This document shows, piece by piece, positions 8,668 through 16,608 of a stretch of DNA of 64,000 nucleotides (the first letter of the stretch is position 1; each line of letters begins with the position of its first letter). The position numbers and the translations under genes are program-made. The DNA is from Ruegeria discodermiae (GTDB lineage Bacteria > Pseudomonadota > Alphaproteobacteria > Rhodobacterales > Rhodobacteraceae), in NCBI RefSeq assembly GCF_030758345.1, contig NZ_JAVAMO010000006.1, positions 124,001 to 188,000 on the forward strand, in the 5' to 3' direction. The notes below the pieces were generated by a model. It worked only from the letters and a program-made list of their open reading frames with translations, had not been told where the DNA came from and ran no database searches.

Positions 8668-9381
8668 TTAAACGCTGCGGGCCTGCTCGAAAAACTCAGC
8701 TATACTCAGCGCATAGTCTCGCTGGTTCGCCATGTGGGTCAGAGAGGATCGCGCACGCTCTGCAAGCTCGGCACCCAGAATGGGCGCCATGTCCTCGGTC
8801 AAGGCCGCGATGAAACCGGCGCTCATTTCGGGATGGTGCTGGGTGGTGTAGATATGTCGGCCGATTGCGAAACCCGATGTCATGCATTGCGTCGAGACCA
8901 TAAGATTGCGCGCGCCTTCGGGCAGCGCGCTCACCTGCTCCTTGTGACTGGCACAAAGGTGAATGCGGTCGGGCAGGCATCCCATCCAGCTTTCCCGCGC
9001 AATGATCTCATTCGGGGTGAGCCCATGCACCCAACCTTCGGGATTGTCATCCAACGCACCCCCCAAAGCCAGTGCGATGGCCTGGTGGCCGAAACAGGCC
9101 CCGAAGATTGGCATCTCCTGCCCATGCAGGGTGCGGATCAGATCCAGAAGCCGCCGCGTCCACCCCGCATCATTGCGGACCGAAGCCGGACTGCCGGTGA
9201 TTATCACACCGTCAAACCGCGACAAATCATCGGGGAAAACGCCATCTTTCACCGAAAAAACCTCGGTGGTCCAATCCGGGCGGGACAACTGGATAAGATC
9301 GGTGAACTTCTCGCCATCCTTGGGATGCTGCTGCGCAAAGTCGCTTTCATCCGTGTTGGTCATCAGGATTGCCAAATGCAT
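8668..9381 (-). CDS. Class I glutamine amidotransferase-domain protein
   Basis: A 237-residue stand-alone GATase1 domain. The catalytic triad is Cys96 in GACFGHQ, His183 and Glu185 in QHHPE. No synthetase domain is fused to it. The ATG at 9381 (MHLAILMTNTDES) is preferred over an upstream ATG at 9435 because it gives the normal N-terminus of the fold. It diverges from the P450 gene with an AT-rich 80-base gap. Beside a glutamine-synthetase-like ligase, such a protein could hydrolyse gamma-glutamyl intermediates, as PuuD does in putrescine catabolism, but its GxCxGxQ nucleophile elbow is of the GMP-synthase type, so the parallel is functional speculation. Confidence 0.82.
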   Translation of the reverse strand: MHLAILMTNTDESDFAQQHPKDGEKFTDLIQLSRPDWTTEVFSVKDGVFPDDLSRFDGVIITGSPASVRNDAGWTRRLLDLIRTLHGQEMPIFGACFGHQAIALALGGALDDNPEGWVHGLTPNEIIARESWMGCLPDRIHLCASHKEQVSALPEGARNLMVSTQCMTSGFAIGRHIYTTQHHPEMSAGFIAALTEDMAPILGAELAERARSSLTHMANQRDYALSIAEFFEQARSV

Positions 9382-9461
9382 GATTTTGCGCCCAAGTTTT
9401 TCATTTACATATTTATAGCATCCAATAATATACACATGTTAATCGATTTTGGAAGACGTCA
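9382..9461. promoter_or_regulatory. Divergent promoter region, amidotransferase / P450
   Basis: An 80-base AT-rich gap in otherwise GC-rich DNA separates the amidotransferase and P450 start codons. It must carry both promoters. The stretch from about 9405 to 9450 is the most AT-rich and contains several TATA-like hexamers, but I could not fix a convincing -35/-10 pair. GGAAG 6 bases before the P450 ATG is its ribosome binding site. A regulator such as the nearby GntR protein would be expected to bind here (inference). Confidence 0.4.
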
Positions 9462-10721
9462 ATGACAGTCTGGACGCCAAGCGACGACGGGTATGCCGAT
9501 CTGACCAGCCACGATGCCTTTGTGAATGGCCCCCCGCACAACACCTTTACGCGGCTGCGGCGCGATGATCCCTTGCACTGGACCGAATATGCCAACGGGC
9601 AGGATTTCTGGTCGGTGACCCGGCATGCCGACATCTGCGAGATGAATAAGAATACGGAGGTGTTTTCCTCGGCAAGAGGGATTCGGATGGAGGATCAGAG
9701 CTATGAGGAATATCTAGCCCGCCGCACCTTTCAGGAAACCGACCCGCCGGAACACAGCCAGACGCGCATGAAGCTGTTCAAGGCGTTTTCACGCACAACG
9801 ATGGCGCAGTACGAGGACGATATCCGCCAGATCTGCGTCGACATTCTGGATGATGTGCTGGAGCGCGAGACTTTCGACGCCACCAAGGAAATTGCTCGAC
9901 AATTGCCGATGCGGATGCTGGGCCGGATCGTCGGCCTGCCGGATGAGGACCTGCCCTGGCTGGTGGAAAAGGGCGATGCGCTGATCGCCAATACCGACCC
10001 CGATTTCACCTCTCATGTGCTGGACAAACTGGAAACGGATGAGTTCCGCATGATGCCCTTCAACTCACCTGCCGGGGCCGAGCTATACGCCTATGCCAAG
10101 GATTTGATGGCGTCGAAAGAGCAATCCGGCGACACATCGGGCGTGCTGCATATGATCCTGCAACCGGCCAAGGACGGCTCGGTCATCAGCGATACCGAGT
10201 TCCGCAACTTCTTTTGCCTCGTGGTGGCGGCAGGCAATGACACCACGCGCTATTCCATCGCGGGCGGCATTCAGGCCATGTGTCACCAGCCGGAACTGCT
10301 GGACCAGATGCGGGCCGGTGGCGACATCTGGGACACTGCCCCGGATGAGATCGTCCGCTGGGCTACGCCCGCGCTCTATTTCCGCCGCACCGCTACGCAG
10401 GATGTCGAGATGCATGGCAAGATGATCCGCGAGGGCGACAAGGTGCTGTATTGGTGGGCCTCAGCCAATCGCGATGAGTTGGTCTTCGATGACCCGTACC
10501 GCGTGGATCTGACCCGCAATCCGAAGGGGCATCTGAGCTTTGGTCAAGGTGGCCCGCATGTCTGCCTTGGCATGTGGCTGGCCCGGCTTGAGGTGCGGGT
10601 GTTGTTTGAGGAGCTGGCAAAGCGGATTAGCGCCATCGAGCCAGCCGGTCCGCACCGGTTTCTGCGCTCGAATTTCGTGGGCGGCATAAAGGAACTGCCG
10701 GTGACGGTCACTCTGGCCTAA
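9462..10721 (+). CDS. Cytochrome P450
   Basis: A soluble 419-residue bacterial P450 with no membrane anchor. The I-helix oxygen-binding motif is AAGNDTTR (256-263), the K-helix ExxR is EIVR (296-299), and the haem-thiolate loop is FGQGGPHVCLG with Cys368. That loop is one residue longer than the common FGxGxHxC pattern, a feature I associate with the CYP124/125/126 group of lipid, sterol and terpene hydroxylases. The glutamine-synthetase-like gene follows 33 bases later on the same strand, so the two are probably co-transcribed. No ferredoxin or ferredoxin reductase gene is nearby, so electron donors must come from elsewhere. Substrate unknown. Confidence 0.92.
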   Translation: MTVWTPSDDGYADLTSHDAFVNGPPHNTFTRLRRDDPLHWTEYANGQDFWSVTRHADICEMNKNTEVFSSARGIRMEDQSYEEYLARRTFQETDPPEHSQTRMKLFKAFSRTTMAQYEDDIRQICVDILDDVLERETFDATKEIARQLPMRMLGRIVGLPDEDLPWLVEKGDALIANTDPDFTSHVLDKLETDEFRMMPFNSPAGAELYAYAKDLMASKEQSGDTSGVLHMILQPAKDGSVISDTEFRNFFCLVVAAGNDTTRYSIAGGIQAMCHQPELLDQMRAGGDIWDTAPDEIVRWATPALYFRRTATQDVEMHGKMIREGDKVLYWWASANRDELVFDDPYRVDLTRNPKGHLSFGQGGPHVCLGMWLARLEVRVLFEELAKRISAIEPAGPHRFLRSNFVGGIKELPVTVTLA

Positions 10722-10754
10722 GCTGTACAGGGACCAAGGGGAGGAAACCGGAAA

Positions 10755-12044
10755 ATGAAGACCCGACTGCGCGCGCTGTTCTGCGATCATCTCAGCATCA
10801 TGCGGGGCAAATATCTGCCCAATTCCAAGATCGCCGATAGCAGCACGCGGTTCTGCCTGTCGGTCTTCGGGACGCATTACGACAAGGACCTGCTGGATGC
10901 GCCCGGCTCCAAGGTCAAGGCGGGCCTGCCGGATATGGAACTGAAATGGCTGCATGACGATATTCGCGACAGTTGGCATGCCGACACAAAGATCGTTCTG
11001 GGCGATCTTTATGATGACGAGGGGAACCTGCTGCCGCTCTGTCCGCGCGGGGCGCTCAAGCGTGCGGTGGCGGCCTGGCAGGACAAGGGGCTGACCCCCA
11101 AGGTCGGGATCGAGTTGGAGGCGTTTGCCCTGCAGGCCGATGATGCCGGGCGGCTGGTGCCCTATGATGCGCCGGGCGGCGTGGTCTATGGCACCGGGCC
11201 TTATTCTGACCCGCTGCGCTTCAATGACCGGATCTGGGCCATGGCGGATGAGATGGGTTTCTCGCTCGACATGATCACCGCCGAGTTCGACAGCCCGCAA
11301 TTCGAATACACGCTGACCTTTGACGATGCGGTCAAGGCGGTGGACGATATCGTACTGTTCCGCCTGATGGCCCGCGAGGTCGCGCTGGAATACGGGATCG
11401 TGCTGACCTTCATGCCCAAACCCATTGCCGAGGGCGGCGGATCGGGGATGCATGTCAACTTCTCCTTCACCGACGAGGCGGGCGGTAATGCGTTGTCCTC
11501 CGGGCCGCGTGGCGGGCCGGAGCATATGAACGATCTGGCGCGGGGCTGTCTTGCGGGGCTCTTGCATCACCACAAGGGGCTGGCAGGGCTGATCGCACCG
11601 ACCGCCAATTCTTACCTGCGGCTGCAGCCCGGATCGCTGTCGGGCTTCTGGCAGAACTGGGGCGGCGATCATCGCAACGTGACCACGCGGATCAGTTCCG
11701 AAGGCGGGGCCAAGGCGCGGCTGGAACACCGGATGGCGGATGCCTCGGCCAACCCATACACCGCCGTGGCCGCCGTGCTGCATGCCGCGCGGCTGGGAGA
11801 TGAGAACGGCCATCAATTGCCGCCGATGGAAACCGGCGACGGGTTCGATCATACCGACGCCAAAGATGGCACCGCCATCGACCTGCGAGGCGCGGTGGCT
11901 GATCTGGAACGGGATACCGCTCTGGCGCAGGCGGTTGGCCCCGAACTGGTTGCCAATCACGTCTATATGAAACAAAAGGAAGTCCGCAAAACCCGCGACC
12001 TGGAAGGTGACGCGCTCAGGGATTTCTACGTCTATTTTGTTTGA
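10755..12044 (+). CDS. Glutamine-synthetase-like gamma-glutamyl ligase
   Basis: A 429-residue glutamine-synthetase-fold ligase. Catalytic-core signatures are present: GIELEAF (first glutamate site), FMPKPIAEGGGSGMHVNFSF, an NSYLRL plus WGGDHRN block, and RLEHRMADASANPY. GSGMHVN replaces the usual GSGMHVH, so one metal-region His is Asn, and the family PGQ is SPQ. These changes suggest an amine other than ammonia, as in PuuA or gamma-glutamylmethylamide synthetase families. A good site (GGGAGG) precedes the ATG by about 10 bases. Together with the P450, amidotransferase and aldehyde dehydrogenase it could form a gamma-glutamylation pathway; that grouping is my inference. Confidence 0.85.
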   Translation: MKTRLRALFCDHLSIMRGKYLPNSKIADSSTRFCLSVFGTHYDKDLLDAPGSKVKAGLPDMELKWLHDDIRDSWHADTKIVLGDLYDDEGNLLPLCPRGALKRAVAAWQDKGLTPKVGIELEAFALQADDAGRLVPYDAPGGVVYGTGPYSDPLRFNDRIWAMADEMGFSLDMITAEFDSPQFEYTLTFDDAVKAVDDIVLFRLMAREVALEYGIVLTFMPKPIAEGGGSGMHVNFSFTDEAGGNALSSGPRGGPEHMNDLARGCLAGLLHHHKGLAGLIAPTANSYLRLQPGSLSGFWQNWGGDHRNVTTRISSEGGAKARLEHRMADASANPYTAVAAVLHAARLGDENGHQLPPMETGDGFDHTDAKDGTAIDLRGAVADLERDTALAQAVGPELVANHVYMKQKEVRKTRDLEGDALRDFYVYFV

Positions 12045-12046
12045 GA

Positions 12047-12089
12047 CTTGGAGCCACCGCGTCACTGAATGACGAGGACAAGCTCCAAG
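12047..12089 (+). other. Nested stem-loop after the glutamine-synthetase-like gene
   Basis: Outer arms CTTGGAGC (12047-12054) and GCTCCAAG (12082-12089) enclose an inner hairpin CGTCA/TGACG (12060-12074, 5-base loop). It begins 3 bases after the ligase stop codon. No T-tract follows, so it may be a Rho-dependent end, a processing site or an mRNA stabiliser rather than a classical terminator. Confidence 0.35.
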
Positions 12090-12156
12090 CTTGCAAAAGC
12101 CTTTCTTCCTCGCCAGCCGGATTGAACTCTTCCCACGCACTCTCCACCTAGACTGC

Positions 12157-13260
12157 ATGGTTTGGGCTTCTGCCTGCGTGTTTGGCCTATCATTGGCGGC
12201 AATCCTGCCGACGCTCCTGAGCGCTCAGCAAACGAGCCCAGAGGATATCTTTCATCATGCCGCGCAAGCGCATCCTGAATACGCATTGGGTTTTGCCTAT
12301 GCCTTGGGCCAAGACGCGCCAACGGTGATGATCGCCGGGCCCACCACCAAAGGTGTATCAGGCAGCGTCGCGAATGACGCGCCCTGGCATATCGGGTCGA
12401 TCAGCAAATCATTTACGTCGACCTTGGTGATGCGGTTGGTCGATAGGGGCGAGGTGACCTTGGATGCGCCAATCGGGACGTATCTTGCACGCGACAAGGA
12501 CAGCATGCATCCCGACTGGAGGACAGTCGGCTTGCGGCAACTGCTGAGTCATTCGGCGGGCATGCCGGCAAACGCGCCTCGCCACGTCACCCGCGAAACA
12601 TTCGCGCATGCGCCATACGCTGGACGGCGCGCGGTCCTTTCCGCGATGTGGGGCGATCCTTTGCCGGGAAAAAGCGGCGAGTTTCATTATTCAAACATCG
12701 GCTATGTACTTGCTGGCTTCGTCGCTGAGGAGGTGACGGGAGCGTCATGGGAAGAGCTCATAATGTCCGAAATCGCCGCGCCTCTTGGATTGACGAGCTT
12801 GGGATTTGGCGCGCCAACCCAATCGGATGCCGCCAGAGGGCACCAATCGGTGCTGGGCTTCCGGCGGTCGGTTCAGCCCGAAAGCCCGGCATCGGATAAT
12901 CCAAGATGGTTGGGTCCGGCAGGGACAATCCACCTGAATATGGCGGATCTGGTGAGGTGGGGGCAAATGCACCTGCGGGCATGCGCTGGCCACATGCCCG
13001 AATATCTTGCCCAAGCGAGTTGTCAGGCCATGCAAACGCCGGATTCCTCTAACTATGGGCTGGGATGGGTGATCGGGGATGCGGGCGAGAAAGGTCCGAT
13101 TGTCTGGCACAATGGATCAAATACCATGTGGTACGTCGTTCTGATGCTCAATCCCGAGCAGGACCTGGTGGTTGCAGTTGCGACCAATCTCCACGCTCCG
13201 AAGCGGATGGATGAACTCGCCCGCAAGCTTATGTTTGCGTTAGCCCCAGGTGATAGGTAG
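12157..13260 (+). CDS. Secreted serine hydrolase, beta-lactamase class C fold
   Basis: A 367-residue penicillin-binding-protein-like serine hydrolase. The nucleophile motif SxxK is SISK (81-84), the YxN motif is in HYSNIGY, and WHNGS near the C-terminus fits the KTG-equivalent position (HxG). From the ATG at 12157 the protein begins with a signal-peptide-like hydrophobic stretch ending LLSAQQ. A longer frame from a TTG at 12091 exists but adds an unlikely N-terminus. Base and codon use look less GC-biased than the neighbours, so it may be a later arrival. Related proteins are esterases, D-aminopeptidases or beta-lactamases; no link to the catabolic genes is evident. Confidence 0.82.
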   Translation: MVWASACVFGLSLAAILPTLLSAQQTSPEDIFHHAAQAHPEYALGFAYALGQDAPTVMIAGPTTKGVSGSVANDAPWHIGSISKSFTSTLVMRLVDRGEVTLDAPIGTYLARDKDSMHPDWRTVGLRQLLSHSAGMPANAPRHVTRETFAHAPYAGRRAVLSAMWGDPLPGKSGEFHYSNIGYVLAGFVAEEVTGASWEELIMSEIAAPLGLTSLGFGAPTQSDAARGHQSVLGFRRSVQPESPASDNPRWLGPAGTIHLNMADLVRWGQMHLRACAGHMPEYLAQASCQAMQTPDSSNYGLGWVIGDAGEKGPIVWHNGSNTMWYVVLMLNPEQDLVVAVATNLHAPKRMDELARKLMFALAPGDR

Positions 13261-13294
13261 CTCCGCAATCAGATCGTTCTTGAACTCCGCAAGG

Positions 13295-14650
13295 CTAGGA
13301 CACGGCCACGAAACCCGCATCCAAAGCGTTCAGGATTGTGTCGACATCCGCCTCGGTCAGCACCAGCGGCGGTGACATGATCAGGTTGGCGCCTGACATG
13401 CGCACCATGGCGCCCGCCTGATAGGCTGCGTCCTGAACCTTGCCGATGGTTGCCTTGTCGATGGGTGTCTTTGCCGCGCGTTCCGAGACCAGTTCCAGCG
13501 CACACATCAGCCCGTGCCCGCCACGCACATCGCCGATCAACTCATATCTCTGTTGCAGCGCCTGCAACCCCTCGAACAGTTGCGCGCCGCGCGCCGCTGC
13601 ATTGGTTGGCACGTCCAGTCGGATCGTCTCTTCCAAACAGGCCAGCGCCGCAGCGGCCCCAACCGGGTGGCCGGAATAGGTGTAACCGTGCCCGATATTG
13701 GCCTGGCCGGTCTCGTCCTGCTCAAAGACCTGTGCCACATGTTCTGCGATCATCACCGCGCCGAAGGGGAAGTAACCGTTGGTGATCGCTTTGGCGGTGC
13801 ACATCAGGTCGGGCTGCACGCCCCAATGACGTGACCCGGACCAACTGCCGGTGCGGCCAAAGGCGGTGATGACCTCATCGGCGATCAGAAGGATGCCATG
13901 CCGTGTGCAAATCTCACGCACGCCGGGCATGAAGCTTTCATGTGGTGGGATCACCCCACCCGCCCCCAGGATCGGCTCCATGATGAAAGCGGCGATGCTG
14001 CCTGCGCCCTGCATGGCTATCTCATCCTCCAGCATGCTGAGGCAGAGCTGCGCCAGCCGCTCCGGATCGCTTTCATTGAAGGGGTTGCGATAGGTGTAAG
14101 GTGCGGGAATGTGGTGGCATCCGGCCAGAAGCGGCTCATAAGCCGAGCGGAAATTGGCGTTGCCATTCACCGAGGCCCCGCCGAAATGGGTGCCGTGATA
14201 GCCTTTCTTGAGGCTCAGAAACTTGGTGCGCCCGGCCTCGCCCCGCACCTGATGATATTGCCGCGCCAGCCGCAGGGCGGTCTCCACGCTGTCGGACCCG
14301 CCCGAGGTATAGAAGGCGCGGCTCAGCCCGTCGGGTTCGAAGAAGTCACGCAGTTCCTCGGCCAGCTGAATCACCGTGTCATTGGTGGTGCCACGGAAGA
14401 TCGAGTAATAGGGCAGACGTTCCATCTGGGCGGTGATCGCGGCCTTGATCGGGTCGCAGGAAAACCCGAGATTGACGTTCCACAACCCGCCAACCGCATC
14501 CACCACTTCATGCCCGTCAATGTCCTTGATCCGTACGCCCGAGGCGCCAGTGACGATGGTGGGCGGGTTGGCCTGGCAATCGGCGGGGTGCGCCATCGGG
14601 TGCCAGACCGAGCGGGCATTCATTTCCTTGAGGAAGTTGCTGTCTTTCAT
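13295..14650 (-). CDS. Class III PLP aminotransferase (omega-amino acid type)
   Basis: A 451-residue fold-type I aminotransferase of the omega-amino-acid:pyruvate group. The PLP lysine is Lys287 (CTAKAITNGYFP), the PLP-N1 aspartate lies in IADEVITAFGRTG, and the phosphate-binding region is TSGGSDSVETA. A strong site (GGGAGG) precedes the ATG at 14650 on the minus strand. It lies 19 bases downstream of the IclR regulator gene, so the two form an operon. Relatives transaminate beta-alanine, taurine, putrescine or other terminal amines to aldehydes, which would suit the aldehyde dehydrogenase encoded at 18623. The amine is not identifiable from sequence. Confidence 0.9.
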   Translation of the reverse strand: MKDSNFLKEMNARSVWHPMAHPADCQANPPTIVTGASGVRIKDIDGHEVVDAVGGLWNVNLGFSCDPIKAAITAQMERLPYYSIFRGTTNDTVIQLAEELRDFFEPDGLSRAFYTSGGSDSVETALRLARQYHQVRGEAGRTKFLSLKKGYHGTHFGGASVNGNANFRSAYEPLLAGCHHIPAPYTYRNPFNESDPERLAQLCLSMLEDEIAMQGAGSIAAFIMEPILGAGGVIPPHESFMPGVREICTRHGILLIADEVITAFGRTGSWSGSRHWGVQPDLMCTAKAITNGYFPFGAVMIAEHVAQVFEQDETGQANIGHGYTYSGHPVGAAAALACLEETIRLDVPTNAAARGAQLFEGLQALQQRYELIGDVRGGHGLMCALELVSERAAKTPIDKATIGKVQDAAYQAGAMVRMSGANLIMSPPLVLTEADVDTILNALDAGFVAVS

Positions 14651-14669
14651 TTGGAGGCCTCCCGGGGGT

Positions 14670-15449
14670 TCAAGCGGCTTGGTCCTGCGGGTAATCGGGC
14701 GGGCAGAACCCCCCGATCCGCTGGGTCAGGTCAAGCGCGGCGGCTTTCAGTTCGCGACGTATTCTGGATTTTAATTGAGCGGTCATGCGCGACATCGGTG
14801 CGGCCACGGCGAGCGCACCGATGGGGCGCTGGTCGGGTCCGAAAATCGGCGCGGCGTGGGAATGCACATCGGCCTCAAACCCGCCGATGGATTCAGCAAT
14901 GCCCAGCACGCGCGCCTGTGCCAGCGCCGCCCGCAATTTTTGGGGATCGGTCTGCGTCTGGGACGTGTGAACCGCAAGCGGCTGCGAAAGGATTTCGTCC
15001 ACAAACTCTTCCTTGGCATAGCTCAGGAAGGCCAGTCCGGATCCGGTGCCGTGAAAGGACAGGATCTCGGCATCCTCCATCGTGACACGGGTGCCGTGCT
15101 GCGGGCTGTAGGCATGGGTGAGCGTATTCAACTGGCGTCCCTGCACGATCGACATATGTGCGGTTTCGCCGGTGCTTTCGCAAAGTTGCCGCAGGATGTC
15201 CTGCGATACGGACAGCAAAGGCACGGTCGCCTCGCGCAGGGCGGCGAGCCGCAGAACCTCAGGCCCCAGCCGGTAGGCACGGTCATTGCCGATCTGTTCG
15301 ACGAATCCCTGAGCCTGCAATTCGCTCATCAGCCGATAGACGGTCGCTTTGTTCATTCCGGACAGGCGCGTGATGTCACTCAGGCCGATTTCCAAGCGGC
15401 CATGGTTGAACAAACTCAGCAATGACAGTGCCTTAGAGACTGTTCCCAT
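14670..15449 (-). CDS. IclR-family transcriptional regulator
   Basis: A 259-residue IclR regulator with an N-terminal winged helix (LSDITRLSGMNKATVYRLMSE) and a C-terminal effector-binding domain (MEDAEILSFHGTGSGLAFLSY onward). The ATG at 15449 (MGTVSKALSLL) is chosen as the family-typical start; the longer ORF reaching 15590 would run through the intergenic promoter. It is transcribed away from tctC and followed by an aminotransferase gene. A perfect 17-base palindrome (15569-15585) in the shared gap is a plausible binding site controlling the transporter operon and itself. Confidence 0.88.
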   Translation of the reverse strand: MGTVSKALSLLSLFNHGRLEIGLSDITRLSGMNKATVYRLMSELQAQGFVEQIGNDRAYRLGPEVLRLAALREATVPLLSVSQDILRQLCESTGETAHMSIVQGRQLNTLTHAYSPQHGTRVTMEDAEILSFHGTGSGLAFLSYAKEEFVDEILSQPLAVHTSQTQTDPQKLRAALAQARVLGIAESIGGFEADVHSHAAPIFGPDQRPIGALAVAAPMSRMTAQLKSRIRRELKAAALDLTQRIGGFCPPDYPQDQAA

Positions 15450-15524
15450 TTCCGGGTTTAACCTTTTGACGATCCGGTTCCATCCTTCGGCAAGGGCGTT
15501 TACCCCGCGCCGTTGTGGAAAGTG

Positions 15525-15557
15525 TTGACAGAGGAGGGGGTGGCCTGTCAATCTAAT
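15525..15557 (+). promoter_or_regulatory. Possible promoter of the tctCBA operon
   Basis: A consensus -35 hexamer TTGACA is at 15525-15530. The best -10-like hexamer, TCTAAT (15552-15557), is 21 bases downstream, longer than the usual 16-18, which suggests a weak or activator-assisted promoter. The palindrome at 15569-15585 would lie over the start of transcription. Confidence 0.35.
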
Positions 15558-15568
15558 TTCAAACCAAC

Positions 15569-15585
15569 GGTTCAAATAATGAACC
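15569..15585. promoter_or_regulatory. Perfect palindrome, probable IclR operator
   Basis: GGTTCA-AATAA-TGAACC: 6-base perfect arms with a 5-base AT spacer, between the divergent IclR and tctC genes and 31 bases before the tctC ATG. Its size and symmetry fit a dimeric regulator, and the IclR protein encoded next door is the obvious candidate. Binding is inferred. Confidence 0.55.
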
Positions 15586-15616
15586 AACAACGTCTCAACA
15601 GGACCCGGAGGTAACG

Positions 15617-16555
15617 ATGACTTTCAAGACCAAGATCGCAGGCGCAGCGGCGGCACTTGCCCTGATGGCTGGGGCAGCGCTGGCCGATTACCCGGAAAAG
15701 CCAGTCAACTTTATCGTGCCCTGGCCTCCGGGTGATCTGGAAGATGTGCTGACTCGCATGATCGCCGAGGACTTTCAGGAGAAATTCGGCGTGGCCGCCG
15801 CAGTGGTGAACAAGCCCGGCGGTGGCGGTGGTCCGTTCCCGGGTGCGATTGAGGTGGCGAATGCGCCAGCCGATGGCTACACGATCGGGTCCTTCGTGAT
15901 CGGGGTGCCGGTGATGGGGCACCAAATCGACATCGCGCCGCTCACGCCCGAGAAGTTCGACCCGCTGGGCATCTTTCTGACCTATCCTTTCGTGATCGCC
16001 ACCAGTGGCGATGCGCCCTATAGCTCGATGGAAGAGCTTGCCGCCTATGCCAAGGAAAACGACGTGGCGCTGGGTCATTTCGGAGATGTGCTGACGCCGA
16101 CGCAGGTGACCAAGGCCTTTGCCAAGAATGCGGGGTTTGAATGGGGGTCGGATGCGGCCTTTGATGCTCTGGACTGCAACACATTGGCCTCGGGTGATGC
16201 GGACGTGATCAACACCACGTTGCAGCTGATCCTGCCCTGTCTGGACAATGTGAAAGTTCTCACCTCAATCACTGATGAACGTATCCCACTGGTACCCGAT
16301 GCGCCCGCGATTGGCGAACTGGACGAGGGGCTGAACATCGCGCTCTGGAATGGGCTGTTCGTGACCAAGGACACGCCGCAGGACGTGCGCGAAAAGATCA
16401 TCGAGGTGGCCAAGGAAACGGTCATGAGCGAGCGTGCCCAGAAGGTCGCGGCAGAAACCGGCGCGCTGGTCTATTGGCAGGGTGCCGATGACAGCGCCAC
16501 GCGCATCTCCAACGATATCGACACGATGGGCCGCATCGGCCAGATCCTCCAGTAA
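15617..16555 (+). CDS. tctC: Tripartite tricarboxylate transporter substrate-binding protein (TctC/Bug)
   Basis: A 312-residue periplasmic solute receptor with a clear Sec signal peptide (cleavage after AALA, about residue 23). The Bug/TctC fold is recognised from YPEKPVNFIVPWPPG at the mature N-terminus and NKPGGGGG in the next loop. The first ligand loop reads PPGDLEDVLTR, where family members usually have PGGxxD; the extra acidic residues suggest a ligand with a positive charge (inference). Two cysteines, in ALDCNT and ILPCLD, could form a disulfide. GGAGGT precedes the ATG. It is first in an operon with tctB, tctA, an aldehyde dehydrogenase and a Tm-1-like gene. Confidence 0.9.
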   Translation: MTFKTKIAGAAAALALMAGAALADYPEKPVNFIVPWPPGDLEDVLTRMIAEDFQEKFGVAAAVVNKPGGGGGPFPGAIEVANAPADGYTIGSFVIGVPVMGHQIDIAPLTPEKFDPLGIFLTYPFVIATSGDAPYSSMEELAAYAKENDVALGHFGDVLTPTQVTKAFAKNAGFEWGSDAAFDALDCNTLASGDADVINTTLQLILPCLDNVKVLTSITDERIPLVPDAPAIGELDEGLNIALWNGLFVTKDTPQDVREKIIEVAKETVMSERAQKVAAETGALVYWQGADDSATRISNDIDTMGRIGQILQ

Positions 16556-16562
16556 CCCTATC

Positions 16563-16585
16563 GGGCGGGCCGCATTGGCCCGCCC
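16563..16585 (+). other. GC-rich hairpin between tctC and tctB
   Basis: GGGCGGGCC (16563-16571) and GGCCCGCCC (16577-16585) form a perfect 9-bp stem with a 5-base loop, 7 bases after the tctC stop. No T-tract follows. Hairpins in this position often protect the mRNA of the binding-protein gene and raise its output over the membrane subunits; that role is inferred here. Confidence 0.6.
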
Positions 16586-16608
16586 CTCCAGCAGGGACGC
16601 ATCCACTC

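Noticed and set aside
10461-12158. 565-residue minus-strand open frame across the P450 end and the GS-like gene
   Set aside because: It lies antisense to two strongly recognised genes, has no recognisable motif, and its composition is that of a complement of GC-rich coding sequence.
12157-13260. Antibiotic-resistance beta-lactamase
   Set aside because: Only the general serine-hydrolase motifs are present; the family includes many esterases and peptidases, so resistance cannot be claimed.
13898-15085. 395-residue plus-strand frame over the class III aminotransferase and iclR
   Set aside because: Antisense to two well-supported genes and no domain is recognisable.
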